From Diploscapter coronatus (lineage: Eukaryota; Nematoda; Chromadorea; Rhabditida; Rhabditidae): a stretch of DNA of 64,000 bases. Under the pieces are notes generated by a model. That model was given only the letters and a program-made list of their open reading frames with translations, was not told the DNA's origin and searched no databases. The stretch lies in assembly GCA_964036155.1 (NCBI GenBank), contig OZ038422.1:28109201-28173200 (forward strand), given 5' to 3'. The stretch's first letter is position 1, and every line of letters begins with the position of its first letter. Both the position numbers and the translations under genes were made by a program. Of this stretch, positions 25,774 through 38,671 are shown in pieces.

Positions 25774-26322
25774 AGAAGAAACGCCGAATCCTCCTGAAAC
25801 TCGAATATTTCAAATTCGACCTTCATCCATCTATGGCGAATGGGTCTCAAACTATTCTCCTCCCATCAAGAGCTATCGAATGAACCCGAAAACGTCCGAA
25901 ATTGATAAGAAAATCGATAAAAGCCGCGGAAAAACGAAAAATACCCGATAAAAGGCGAAAATTTTTCAGCGCTCTTCCATCCTCTTTTCAAGAAATTCAC
26001 TACCCGATTAATGCAGAACGAACTTTTCATCCTGACTTTACCCCTCCTCCTCCTTTCGTTCGCCCTCTCTTCGATCGAATTTTAACTACGCGCTTAAACG
26101 CCGAGTACGCTGTAATACATTCGCAGTCGTTGTACGGGTAGTGGGTAGTGGGATGTCTCTTGCTGATGCAATTTACTCGGTGTCAAAAAATGCTCGTTTT
26201 TGCAGACCATCAACCTGGGTGCAACATCGCTGACGTCTTCGGAGGACTCTGAGGCGGTGACAACGTCAGCCGGCAACGGCGCGGCGGGGCTCGATCTTCA
26301 AATTTTGCCACCCTCCACGCAA
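25774..26322. other. Divergent promoter between RNase H1 and the ADP/ATP carrier
   Basis: Both genes start here and point away from each other. A TTTTGCAG acceptor ends at 26206; from there an in-frame Ser/Thr-rich run reaches the carrier's ATG. It could be translated if a start exists upstream; the 26-bp gap back to the next in-frame ATG is too short for an intron. Confidence 0.35.
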
Positions 26323-28811
26323 ATGGATGTCACGTCGGCTGTGAGGTGCATTTCTTATTTTTAAGGTTTTCTCATACTTTTTTACATGTTTTTATTCTTT
26401 TTCAGTTCGAAACATAGTTTTGTACAAATTTCCACGGAAGGGAATTTTATTTAGCTCGATGGATAATGTTGTTTTCTTTGAATTTTTGAATGATCTGAGA
26501 ATTTTCTTTGAAAAATACATTTTTCATTGTAATCACAGGTTTTAGGCGACGTGATGGCGGCACGAAATTCATGGTTGACCTCCTGATTGGTGGCACCTCA
26601 GCTTCGCTCTCAAAGACGGTTGTCGCCCCCTTGGAACGAATCAAACTTTTGCTACAAGTGGGAAATGTTCTATTTTTTTTTAAATAAAAGTACCCTAATT
26701 TTTGAAAGTCACACTCACTTTTTCATTTTATTTTTTATCCTTCTCGAGTAAAAATAAAATAAAAAGATATTATTCTCCTGTAAATTCAAAATTATACAGT
26801 TTTTGTAATTCTCGAGTTTTTCTAAAAAAAATAAAGAACATTCAGGTCCAAAACTCGCACAGAGAATTATTGGCGCAAAAGCCGTACAACGGAATTTTGG
26901 ACGCGGCCCTTCGAGTGTCCAAGGAGCAGGGCATCTCGTCGTTTTGGCGGGGTAATTTCACCAATGTCGTCCGCTACTTTCCCACTCAGGTAGGTTTGGG
27001 AGCTTTTCAAAATGTTTGGAGTTTTTTTTTTTTTAAATAGTTTCTAAGAAACAACAATTTTGAATTTCAGGCCCTCAACTTCGCATTCAACGACTTCTAC
27101 AAGTCGATTTTTCTGAAGAACGTCAGTCGGGATACGGTAACTTTAAAATTTAAGACACAAAAATTTCATCTTCTATTTGTCATTTTCTTGCAAATTCCAG
27201 AGATTAATATAGTTTTTTTTTTCGAAAATTCATAATGACATCCGGTTTCTCTCTTTGAGGATTTAGATATTACTATATGGCTATTCAAAAACTCCATTTT
27301 TTATCATTTTAAAAGAATAAGCATTATTTTATCATTTTGTTTAGTCGTTCTGGAAATACACCGGTCTGTCACTGTTTTCGGGTGGTTTGGCTGGGTCGAC
27401 CTCTCTTTGTTTCGTTTATCCGCTGGATTTCGTCAGGACGAGGTTATCGGTCGACATCGGCAAGAGCAAAGAGTCCAGAGCTTATACGGTTCGAATTTTT
27501 ATTTTCATTTAAAAATGATCCTATCGGTATTGTTTATTCTTAACAAATGAGGCTTAGCTAAAGGAAATACAAACAGACGGGATTAAGATCAGGTTGTTCG
27601 AGCGTATCACCCTTTTGAGTCAAAAATATTCATTGCCAAAGCCTTGTTGCGTACTCCCTTATGCATCAAGTTTTTTTTTTATAGAAAATTTTGATTTTCG
27701 TACCTCCTCCCCTATAATTTTCGTTCTGGCTGAAAGTCTGCCTGGGTCTGAAGAAATATGAATTAGATAGGTTAGGAATATCATAATTAGTGAGATTTCT
27801 GCATTACAGAAGTTATGAATTATTATCTTTTATGTTTTAAATTTATTTTGTTTTTTTTTTAATTCTAATCAGTTTTAAAAATACAAATTTATAAGGAAGA
27901 AAAAACAGCCTGAAATTTTTATTATTTTTCTTATTTCAGGGCATAGTGGATTGCCTCGTGAAAACGGTGAAAAACGAGGGGTTCATCGGCATATACAAAG
28001 GGTTTCCGATTTCTATTCAGGTGATTTAAAATTTTTTAAATATTTTTCAGGATTATAGTTTCCAGACCTACTTCATCTACCGTGCGGTGTACTTCGGGTT
28101 GTATGACACGATTCGGCATTTTCTCGTCAAGGATCGAAGAGACATGCCTTTCTATGGGTCTTTCGCTATTGCTCAGGTTTTTGTTTATTTATTTATTTTT
28201 GTAAAATTTTCTTATTTTTATTTCATCTAACTCAACAATTAAAAGAATCTTCCTAATGTTTGATGAAGTTTACATTGAGCCTTTTTTATTTTAAAATTTA
28301 TCCTTCCAGTTCGTCTCGATCATTTCCGGCTACATAACCTACCCCTGGGACACAGTTAGGAGGCGAATGATGATAAAAGACACCCTCACTACGGGACGAG
28401 CTATTCAGGCATTCAATTTTTCATTATAGCATTTTTAGAATGAAAAATTGTCCAGAAGAAAATATACTTCAAAATATTTATTCTTGAGGATATAAGTTTC
28501 GATTGTTCAAGTTTATTTTCCCGACTACGGAACAGGCTTTGCAAGTATTGAAAAGTTTATCATAGCGTTTCTCGTGGAATTTTTTTCAAGAAAGCTTATT
28601 TCAAGATCCTTGCTGAAAAATATTTTATTCTTCCAGGTCGCCAAGGCGATCATCAAAAATGAAGGCGTCAAAGTCCTGTACAAAGGGGCGGTCGCTAACA
28701 TTCTCAGGTAATTAAGTAGGCTAATTAACTCTAATTATGCTAATTATATTCAGAACGAGCGGTGGTGCATTGGTAATGGCCTTGTACGAAGAAATTCAAA
28801 AGCACATCTGA
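26323..28811 (+). CDS. ant-1: Mitochondrial ADP/ATP carrier
   Basis: Exons 26323-26345, 26546-26657, 26846-26989, 27071-27136, 27345-27488, 27940-28020, 28066-28176, 28310-28408, 28637-28707 and 28754-28811 give 302 residues, the normal carrier length, which supports this start. Three mitochondrial-carrier repeats are visible: [18 protein letters not shown] and PWDTVRRR. The nucleotide-carrier signature RRRMM is kept, though the usual third Met is Ile. It exchanges matrix ATP for cytosolic ADP across the inner membrane. The intron after exon 8 must start with GC (CAG then GCATTC, 28409), because read-through hits a stop and family alignment is continuous across the join (AIQ then VAKAII). The gene holds a 451-bp intron with a dispersed repeat. 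Confidence 0.93.
27600..27770 (-). repeat. Dispersed repeat, copy in the carrier intron
   Basis: Its reverse complement shares long stretches with a copy at 30125-30240, including GGTACGAAAATCAAAATTTT and AGGCAGACTTTCAG. Both copies sit in introns, in opposite orientation. Edges are approximate. Confidence 0.55.
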
Positions 28812-29568
28812 ACTGCAACTCGCGATTCGATGTTTGGAGCGTGTATGAAAATCATTTTTACTAGAACTCAGGCTAGACTCTTACTTGAAAATAACCATTA
28901 CTGACTATTTTTTATTTGAAACGATTTTCCCCTTTTAAGTTTTGATGAAAAGGAAAAGGATGAGAGATTTTTAATACACGTGATCTAAAATAGCGAATAG
29001 ATAAAAACGAGGATTTTTGAAAATCTCGTGCCATTTCCTATTTCATAGTTCTATAGTGATAAAGTAGATTTATCATAGGTTTCTATCAGACTAGATTTAG
29101 ATGTTGCGTCTATATCCTTCAATGGTTAAGAATCGAGGCTCTGTCTAAATATTCCTTTGAAAAGCACTCGTTATTTCGCACAGCAATTGCACAGAATCAT
29201 GACTCGAATGTAGATAATTAGGGTAATTAACTCGCTATTTAATTAGACAATTAGAGATAATTAGTCGTTTTGTTGATTTTCATTGGTCTCGGTTACTCAG
29301 ACTCAAAAACTCCGAATCTCTGTTTTACTATTTTTGCCATTTGACTTTTTTATTCGTTGAAATTCCACGGACTTTCAGAGTGCCTTCAATAATAAACCAT
29401 ATCAAATTGAATTAAAAATATATTTTCTAATTAGTGTTTGCAACACTGAGATATCTGTGATAGTTTTAGAAAATTTTAAATTTGATCATTTTTAGATTTT
29501 GAGGCATTTAAGACACCAATGAAGATACAGAGCTATCGGAATTTCAAAAGGAAGAAAATCTAGATGAA
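28812..29568. other. Intergenic between carrier and EDEM genes
   Basis: 3' UTR of the carrier and 5' region of the mannosidase. An AATAAA lies near 29390. No gene is seen. Confidence 0.4.
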
Positions 29569-32500
29569 ATGGTAAGAAAATTACAAACCCTAAAAATAGA
29601 AAAAAGATAAAAACTCAGAATTAATACAAATAAAAATTTCCAGATCCAAAATGCCAGAAAACTCGCATGGATCGTTTTCGGACTAACATGTTTTGCTACC
29701 ACATCTTCTCAGCACCAGAAAATCCCGTACCGAACTAGGAATCCATTTCTCCTGACCCCTGGCGAAAGGCGTCTATCTTCATTTTCTCAGGTACGGTATT
29801 GTTATCTTTTAAAAATACGTGGTTTCAAAAATTTTAACCCTTTCCTTAGAAGAATTTAAATTGAAGTTTCTTTTAATTTCATAAGGAAATAAGGAAAAGG
29901 TTTAAAGTTTCTTTAAAAGGACAAAATAAACATTTCTGATGGGCTAAAATTTGCAGGAAGAAATGTTGGATGCAATGAACGAAGCCAGGGAGATGTTTTA
30001 TTTCGGTTACGAGAACTATATGAGCCACGCTTTTCCTCTGGACGAATTGGACCCGATTCACTGTACGGGACGGGGGCCGGACTATAAAAATCCGTAAGAT
30101 TTTTCATCATTTTTTTTTTTTTAAATTTAAAACAGACAGGCAGACTTTCAGTCAGAACGAAGAATTCTAGGAGAGGGGGTACGAAAATCAAAATTTTCTA
30201 TAAAAACTTTATGCATAAGGGGCACGAAGCATGGTTTTTGCGAAAATATTTGATTTAAGCGGACACGCACGAGAGATCTGGCTTAAGCGCTGCTTAGGTC
30301 TGACTTAAAGAAAAAATGTGTATCTGACCTCAAAAATTGGAAGAAATTGAGATTTCTCACCAGACACGGCCCAGAGCGAGTTATGAATCTTCGCCTATGT
30401 GTGAGGGTCCATTTTTTAATATTTCGAAAAATCGCATGCCAAATATTTTCTTCATATTGCTTTCTTTAGTTATATCTTCAATTTTAAGGGCAAACATCAA
30501 TATCAACGACGTTTTGGGCGACTATTCTTTGACATTGTTGGACTCTCTGGATTCGCTCGTGGTTTTCGGTAATTATTCTGATTTTACTCGTAATTTCGAA
30601 TAATCACACCGCTTTAAATTCTGATTGCAGCATTTTTCAGGTGATTCCGAAGAATTCAAAAGGGCCGTGAAATTGGCTATTCGTACCGTAAATTTCGACA
30701 AAAACACGACGGTTCAGGTTTTCGAAGCCACTATTCGGTAAATTAAAAAAATAGATATATCAAAATGTTTGGTCATACAAAAGATGTGCATTGATAATTC
30801 GAGTATGATCATCTTCATCCTTTTTCTAGTTAAACACATTTCAAAATAGCATTGAATCTATAGAATACTAGTTCGTGAAATTCATAAAAATTATTATATG
30901 CTTGATGGTGGGATAAAATAAAGAATAAGATTAAAAATGATATAATTAAAGAAAAAAAACATATTTTCAGAGTAATCGGCAGCCTTCTCTCAGCTCATCT
31001 AATCGCATCGGATAAATCGCGAACTCTCGGCGATTTTTACATGGAAGACTATAACGGGGAATTGCTTTCCATGGCTCACGAACTGGCTTCCAGACTTATG
31101 CCCGCTTTCGATGGGTCTAGGACAGGTTGGGGATTTTTTCTTGAATTATTTTTCATTTCTATTTTTGGCTCTTATCAAATTCTGCCCAGATAAAGATTTA
31201 TTCATTTGTAAACTAAACAGATTTTTGTTAAAGATCCAACTATCGAAGTGAGAAAGGTTTACAGTTGACCTTTCTTCTTTCAACTTTTTTAATACTACAT
31301 TTCATGCTTTGATATATATTTTTCATTTTCAGGAATTCCCTATACCCGCGTCAACCTTCGACTCGGAATACTCCCAGATACGATCAACGAGACGTGCACT
31401 GCGGGAGCTGGGAGTTTGCTGCTCGAATTTGGTGGGCGTTATTTTATTTAGAAGAAAGATGATTTTCAAGAATTTTTCTATCCATTAAAATTATCTTTTC
31501 ACGAAGATAGATTGATTTTTCTCGAAAATTTGTTTTGAATTTCCAGGAATTCTCTCTCGCCTTCTAAAGGACCACACCTATGAGCACGCTGCACGACGAA
31601 TCAATGAAAAGTTGTGGCAACTTAGAGACCCCATTACGGGATTGTTAGGTAGAAGTTTGTCTATCTTGGGAAAAACTACAAACTTTCTATCTTTTCAATC
31701 GTTGTGAATCTTGAAATTTCAATAAATCTCTACAAGTGCAATCTCATCTTCAGCCATTCATAAACTTGAAGATTAAGAAAAAATCAATAATTTTATAAAA
31801 CTCCAGGAAACCTGCTAAACATCCAAACCGGCAAGTGGGTTGGTCATCTGTCGGGCTTAGGGGCGGGCCTCGACTCGTTCTTCGAATATCTTTTGAAGGC
31901 CTACATCATGTTCGGCGAGAAACGCGATCTTCAACTCTTCAACGAAGCCTACGCTTCCATTCTCGACAATATGAGGCGGGGACGGTAAAAATGCGATTTT
32001 GCAAAATTCTAATATTTTATAGTGAAGAGAAATTTCGTGAAGGGTAACACCGGAAAGTGCAAACTATTGATTTTTTTTATTTAAAGAAAAGATGTATTAA
32101 CAAAAAAGATTAAACGTAAAAAATCGCTTTTTTATTATTTTACAATTAGGTCCTCCTGTTCTTTGGAAGACGGCGAACCGCCGTTGTTCGTGAATGTTGA
32201 CGCGAGAGACGGGAGTACAGCCAATACTTGGATTGATTCATTGCAGGTTTATTTTTAAATTCTACCTTTTAATTTAATTTCTTTGCCTCAGGCAAGTTTC
32301 GCTGGAGTCCTCTTGCTTGCTGGGGACGTTGATGAAGCTGTTTGCCAGCACGCGGTTTACTACGCGATCTGGAAGAAGTACGGTGTTTTACCGGAGCGAT
32401 TCAATTGGCATTTGAAGTGAGTGTTATCCTCAACTACCTGTTGTCTCCACCCCCTTTTTCTGCAGAAAAAAAGAATAGAAACCATAAGAAGTCGAATTTT

Positions 32501-33826
32501 CTCCGAAGACTTGAAAGTCTGTCTCAATGATAACTTTTTCGAATAAAAATTATGGCATTCTGAGCTGCGTGATTTTCTAATTCTTTTGTGTTATTATTGT
32601 GGTTTATTTTTCAGAAGTCCCGACGTCTCGTTTTACCCACTGCGGCCTGAGTTTGTCGAGTCGACCTATCTTCTGTACGTTGCCACGAAGAACCCCTTTT
32701 ATCTCCACGTTGGCAGAGAAATTTTGGATTCTCTCAACAGCAATACAAGGGTAAGAACTATAGAACTTACTCTTAGAAAATTAGACCATTTTTTTTTTAT
32801 GTTTTTATAATTCGAAGTTTACTTATTATGAACAGCAAAATAATGCTTCAAATCATCAAATTTTCAATAATTCCCAGAACATGTTTTTTTCATAAATGAA
32901 ATGATGAAAGTTACTCTTAAATATTTATTATTTGTTCATCTTAAATGTAGTGATAAAAATACTAATTTTCTATTGTTGTTTTTGATGAATTCCCTGAACC
33001 CCATCCAATTTTCAGGTGAAATGCGGTTTCGCTACCGTGCACGATGTCAAGGACTACAGTCTTGAGGACAGAATGGAGAGTTTCTTTCTCGCTGAAACGA
33101 TGAAATACCTCTACCTCGTGAGTTAATTACCTAATTATCTCGACTTGGTTGCCCTAATTAAGTTATTCGACGAGAAAAATCCTGTCAACGTGCACCAAGA
33201 GAGGCTGCTTTTTTCGACCGAAGGACATATTTTCCCTATCGACAGAAGGTTCAGGGATGTTGGGGTTTGTACAAAATTTACGAAATCGTATCTTAATTTC
33301 AAATTTCCGTTTTCAGTCGGACTTTCATTTCAAGACGCCGAAGAAGCAGGTGGTCAGAAAACAAATCGTCAATCAGAGCCCACTCACGATAATTCTTGGA
33401 AGGAACTCAGGCAGGAGTTTTAAAAAATTCAAATTAAAAGGGAATGAAATTGGCATAACATTCAAAACAATTCTGTATATCTTTATGTTAAGAATTTTGA
33501 ATGATCATTTTAACAAGTTTAAAATAAAAGAAAACACTTGATTTAAATTTTTATAAATGATTTCAGGAGACACCTCGTTGTTAGTCGCTAAATCGATTTA
33601 TAGTCGAAATCGGGAGTTTTCAAACGTTTCTTGTGAAACGAGTAGGCAATTTCAGGCAAGAAATTCAAAATTCGTATCCTTAAATTTGTTAGATTTTATT
33701 CTTTTTATTTTATACCTTTTAAGTTTAATTGTTCAAAATTTTAAGGCCGGTATGCCGCCTCTCAGAGACACTCAAATGAGAGTTTTATTCGAAGCTATTG
33801 GATTAAGCCCTGAATTATGGGACTAA
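29569..33826 (+). CDS. edem-1: EDEM1-type alpha-mannosidase-like protein (GH47, ERAD)
   Basis: Exons: 29569-29571 (the ATG alone), 29644-29790, 29957-30093, 30489-30568, 30641-30737, 30971-31125, 31333-31431, 31547-31648, 31807-31984, 32150-32246, 32292-32416, 32615-32750, 33016-33117, 33163-33264, 33317-33416, 33567-33655, 33746-33826 (609 residues). An N-terminal signal anchor ([16 protein letters not shown]) leads into the GH47 barrel: [19 protein letters not shown], the [19 protein letters not shown] block, [27 protein letters not shown] and [19 protein letters not shown]. These match human EDEM1 closely. It trims mannose from misfolded glycoproteins in the ER and hands them to degradation. 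The last intron (33656-33745) begins GCAAGA and its sequence is open in frame, so retention would insert a hydrophobic segment. Confidence 0.94.
30125..30240 (+). repeat. Dispersed repeat, copy in the EDEM intron
   Basis: It matches the reverse complement of 27600-27770 in the carrier intron, including GCATAAGGGG-type ends and GGTACGAAAATCAAAATTTT. Edges are approximate. Confidence 0.55.
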
Positions 33827-35985
33827 AATTCAAAAATCTTCTCTGAAAATTTGTCCATAGATTTTTTAAAAATTATTTACGCTAGATTTTTGGGGACTTT
33901 CGTGATTCTATTGGCTAGAGTTAGTGATTTTCGAATTGTTTTTTTCGGGTGAAAAATTCAGTTAACTTTCCATATTCTTAAAAAAAACTTTTAATTGATA
34001 GTAGATTTTCAAAACTTTCCTAGAAATGGGAAAACTCCAAATACTTTTGTGCCTTTATATTAAAAAAAAGGTTCTATTTTCGAACTCCTTTCACTTCTCA
34101 TTTTGTGATGTTTCTATCGAAAAATCGTTGACCCGGTGGCTTTCAAATAATATAAAAAATTGTGATTCTTTAAACTGTAAATAATCATATCGGAAGATTT
34201 TTTTTAAAATAAAGTTCTATCTTTTCATTTTCTTAGATTTTCTAAAAATTGTTCGATCAATTGGATATCTGAAATTTTTTTTTATTTTTGCTAAAAAATC
34301 AAAATTTTCAGGTCTAATCTTCTGCCTCTAGGATATCGTTTTGAGATCGAATCTAGGAAAAATTAAAGAAAGGTCGGTTCTACTGCAAAACTATAAAATA
34401 GGTCTACAATTCAAGTTCTAAGGGGAATTTAGAAAAAAAAATATATATAGACGATAATTGAAATTCTAAGGGAAATGAGATAGAGTGAAAATATGAAATG
34501 AAAAATGGAGAAAGAAAATGTATTCGCCAGATCGGGTTTTCACCATTGGTTTTTTACCTCTATTTGATTCCCTCACTTGTCATTTCTTTCTTTTCTCTCT
34601 CTCTCTCTCTCTTTCATTCCCCTTACTATTTCCGTCCCGTTTCATACTAATCATAAGGAATTTGTTTACCCAGACTCGCTTTTGCAGCGGAAAATAGGCA
34701 TCTCTCCATAAAATATCGACTTTTTATTTTCTTTTAGCATCAATTCCATTCTGAAATGGGATTATTTTTGAAAGGCATGAAAAATTTCTATATATTTCTT
34801 AAGAAAAACGTTTTTTTTTCTCCAAATATTGGAAAAGAGAAATGTAAACTTTAAAATGTTGCATTTATGGATTTTAGAATAGGTCATTTTTCTGAATATT
34901 CGGGATAGCCCTGGGATAGAGATTAGATTTGCCTTCGGACCAAGGTTATCCCATTAGTTCTCTTGGGAGGAAGTGAGGAAAGAGACAAAAAGAAATTAGA
35001 GAAGCAGAAAAATTCTTCATTTCGCATGCAAAACTCGACTAATGTATGTAGCTTTTTGCAGGCGCTGAGTCCGACTTTCTTGAAATTAGAACTCATTTTT
35101 GCCTCCTTTTACCCTACCCATTTCAATGATATATTTCCACGTCTTCTTTTGAAAACTCTATTTATACCCCATCAAACTTCGAATTCTATCGATTGTTTCC
35201 CAGCGATAACGTCATTTTTATCAACACTTTCTCTTATCAGTTCGGTACAAAATCACTCGATTAGATTGAATTTTTGTGACAAATTAACCCCGTTTCACCT
35301 AAGTCTATTTTATTACTTTTTGAATTGAAATCGCTCCTTTTAAAACCGAGAAATTTACGGCGTTTTCCATCAATTTTCTTCCCGTGAAACGACCCAGCGC
35401 GTATGCATTTTTAATTTGAAAATCTCCTTGAATAGTGTAGGATAAGACATGAAAAATGCCTAGGATATACTTTAGATTTTAAAAATTCAGACTATTTCTT
35501 GTCTGGCTCATTTACAAACACCTTTTGTTTTTTCTCTGTATAAATATCGATTTTGTGGGGCTATTTACCTAGAGATAAAGTGTAAATCAATTGATCAACT
35601 TTTTAGAGAAAATATTTTTCAATATTAAACGTTCGGGACCAAAAACTATAAAATTGTGTAAAATTGCAGGAATATAATGACGCAAACGTGTTACAGCGAT
35701 GTTTAGGAAATAAAATGCAAAGAAATAGTGTTGGGAAAAGAAAAAGGAGCTAGAAAATATGCCAGCCGGGTCTTATTTTTCATAAGCCTGACGCTATCTA
35801 TCCCCTATGTTTCTTTTCCCTCTATTCGATTCTCCTCATCTCTCGCTCCCGAAATCAGTTGTCAGTGCGAGTGAAAAATCCCCCGTGGGCATTGATTCAT
35901 TCTGTCCATCTATATTTTGCTAGTTTTAGCAAAAATTACCAGCGTTAACGTTTTTTTAAACTAACAATATGGCTAATTTCCAGTA
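33827..35985. other. 2.2-kb intergenic region upstream of the uniporter
   Basis: AT-rich, with several poly-T runs and a CT microsatellite. A 121-codon frame at 34963-35328 has no family resemblance and intron-like composition, so I do not call it. A TTTCCAG acceptor ends two bases before the uniporter ATG. Confidence 0.4.
34594..34612. repeat. (TC)n microsatellite
   Basis: Nineteen bases of alternating T and C in the gap before the uniporter gene. Confidence 0.85.
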
Positions 35986-38671
35986 ATGCGCCATCGGGTT
36001 CTGATTTTGCTGAAGTCGGCCCTTTTCGAAGTGAATTCAGCAAGTGGTTGCAGGAAAATCCCGCTAAAATTTGACCTCAAATATGGCGGATTTCAAAAGG
36101 TAAGAAAAGAATTGACCATTTTTATCGAAGCGTTAAGTCCAACAATAAAACTCGAATATCAAATGCTAATTTAAAAATGAGAGTTTTATAATAAAAAAAA
36201 TCACATTTCAGGCATTTTGTTCGAATAGCCCTTCGTCTTCATCTTTTTCCGACGCTCGTGGCACTTTGAAAATCGAGTTCGAAAGGGGCCTCCCCGTTGT
36301 TACTGTGCCCTTACCTTCGAGACAGGTAGAATTTGGAAATTTTAGAATAAACAAATCATCTCATTTTTGTAACAAACTTCTGATTTCTAAACTAACTTGC
36401 GCATTAAACATTTTTTTTAAATAACCCTGATTGTTTGAAGGGAAATAAAATAGTTCTTGATTTCTCAGTCTATTTTCATATCGAAAAAGCAAGCAATTTA
36501 ATAATCCTATTTTTAATGAAAAATGCTGGCTTTTGTGTTAGTTTTCCTTGTAAAAATTTTCAGTTTTGGTTTTGTTGAGAAATAAATGATAAATCTAATT
36601 TTCGGAGCCAATTTAAACATTTCCAGGAATCCTGCCAATTCTCGATGCGCCCTTTGTCTGATTCGGTTGGGTCTCTTTGCGAAGCGCTGAAAAGCGAGGA
36701 CAAGGGTCTCGACGTTGTGTCGATTTATGCGAAATGTAAAATTTTATTGATTTTTAAAAAGTAGTCGTTTTTTTTAATTTTGAAAATTAATATCTTTTCA
36801 AATTTGTTAAATTCAAAAAGCCTATTCAAAAGTTCTTGTCTTCAGAAATATTGATATCTTTTAAAATTTGTCTGCTCCTCAAGAGGGGATTTTTTCTGAA
36901 AATATCGATTTTTAGAAATTGTTTCCAGGCGGCACCCGAATTTCGAACTCCACCCCGATCGAGCATTTGCTGCAATTCGGGGATTTCCGACTTCGTTTAA
37001 ACGATCAATATTTCCAAGTCGACGTGCCGAAAGGACGACTCTTGACTGACGTCACTTCTGAACAGTAAGTATCAATTATCTTAATTATTCGAATATTCCA
37101 TCTTTAATTAGCCTAATTAAGAGTGCGTCAGTTGGACGATTTGAAAGCTACAGTTGCTTCCCTTCATGCGGGCTTGTGCGTGGACGAATACAAGCTGAGC
37201 AGAGAGAGGAATTTGCTCGTTCAACTCGAAAAAGCCGAGGACGAACTTCGTCCCTTGCATGAGGTAAAAGCCAAAAATTTATTTGAAAAATTCTAAAACT
37301 TAGAAAATTGAAAATCTATTCGTATGATAAATTTAATCCGATTATTTTACGAAGAAAAAGTTGATTTAATATTTTCCGAAAAAAGCAATTTGCTATTGTT
37401 TAAAATTCCAATTTGAAATTACGACCTAGTTTTGTTCAGTTTATTGATTTTTTTATGAAAGCGTTTATATTGACGCCATTTTTAATAGTTGCATAATTTA
37501 TTGATTTATCCATTTTGAAGAAACAATCATTAAATGGATGCTATTCTTTAATTATAGCATCATTTTTATCGATTTTCCAGGAGAAGTTGCAAATCGAGCA
37601 CGAATGCGAGCTGTTCGCGGAAAGAATCATGTGGGGCGGGTTCGTGGCGATGTGTGTCCAGACGGGCATTTTCGGTCGACTCACTTTCTGGGACTATTCC
37701 TGGGACATTATGTGAGAAATTGGGAATAAATATTTTTTAAAAACTTTATCTCGAGTTCTTTTTCCTGAAAATACTAATTTAAGTTTTGAAACGCTGAATA
37801 TCTTATTTTTAGTCAACCTACCAAATATATTCAATTTAAATTTTGGATTTTCCAAAAGTAGCCTGTCATATGAAGGCAAAATTTAAAAAATGGATGTATT
37901 TCTATGGAAACATTTGTGACTTAAGGAAAATCTTGCAATCATTCTATTATCACTATGAATTTTTGTCAAAATTTCTAAGCTATAAAAATTCAGCGAGCCC
38001 ATCACCTATTTCGCGACCTACTCTACTGTAATCGCGACGTTGGGTTACTACCTCTACACTAAACAGGTACACATTTTGATTCATTTTATGGAGCTTGAAA
38101 AGCACTACATTGTTATATATAATTCGAAGTGAAAATTATAGAATTTTGAACAAGTTGGGAACTTGTAAAAATTGAACCTTCAGAATTTCGAATATCCTGC
38201 CGCAAGGGAGCGAGTCTTTACCAAGGACTTCTACAAGAGGGCCAAAAAACGTGGTTTCGACGTCGAGAGATACAACAGTTTGGTAAAGGAGGTGGGAAGT
38301 TTGAATTTTATCAAATTTCAATAATTTTTACATTTTTAGTTTTCCTATGTTTTTTTTTAATTAAAAAAAACGTCTAAATCTATTCCTGGTCATAGATAAT
38401 TAAAATGGCACTGAAATTTAGAATATGGAAACTTTGAAAATATCAATTCATACCATTTCTATTTAGAAATAGCGAAGATAACATTAAACTATGAATATGA
38501 TCATTTTAAAAATTCACAATACTTAATGAATGCCTCGATATAATTGGAGAATATTTTAAAACTCTTTTACTTTAGGTAGAAAGTCTCCGCCGTCAACTTG
38601 CGAGAATTCGTGACCCTCTCTTCCAACATCTTCCTGTTAGCTATCTATCCAAACTCGACAAGAACTCTTGA
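35986..38671 (+). CDS. mcu-1: Mitochondrial calcium uniporter pore subunit
   Basis: Exons 35986-36099, 36212-36325, 36627-36735, 36929-37064, 37122-37263, 37581-37711, 37994-38066, 38184-38291 and 38576-38671 give 340 residues, close to the usual 350. A basic N-terminus fits matrix import. The N-terminal domain has GLPVVTVPLPSRQ; a coiled coil follows (ERNLLVQLEKAEDEL); then come TM1 (WGGFVAMCVQTGIFGRLTFW), the pore loop and TM2 (TYFATYSTVIATLGYYLYT), then a second coiled coil. It forms the Ca2+ channel of the inner membrane. The selectivity loop reads WDIIEP, with Asp and Glu kept but Met replaced by Ile; the codon spans an exon join (AT + C). AATAAA at 38821 is a likely poly(A) signal. Confidence 0.95.

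Noticed and set aside
34963..35328. 121-codon plus-strand open frame
   Set aside because: Composition is intron-like, with no family resemblance, no splice context and no start context. Probably chance in AT-rich sequence.
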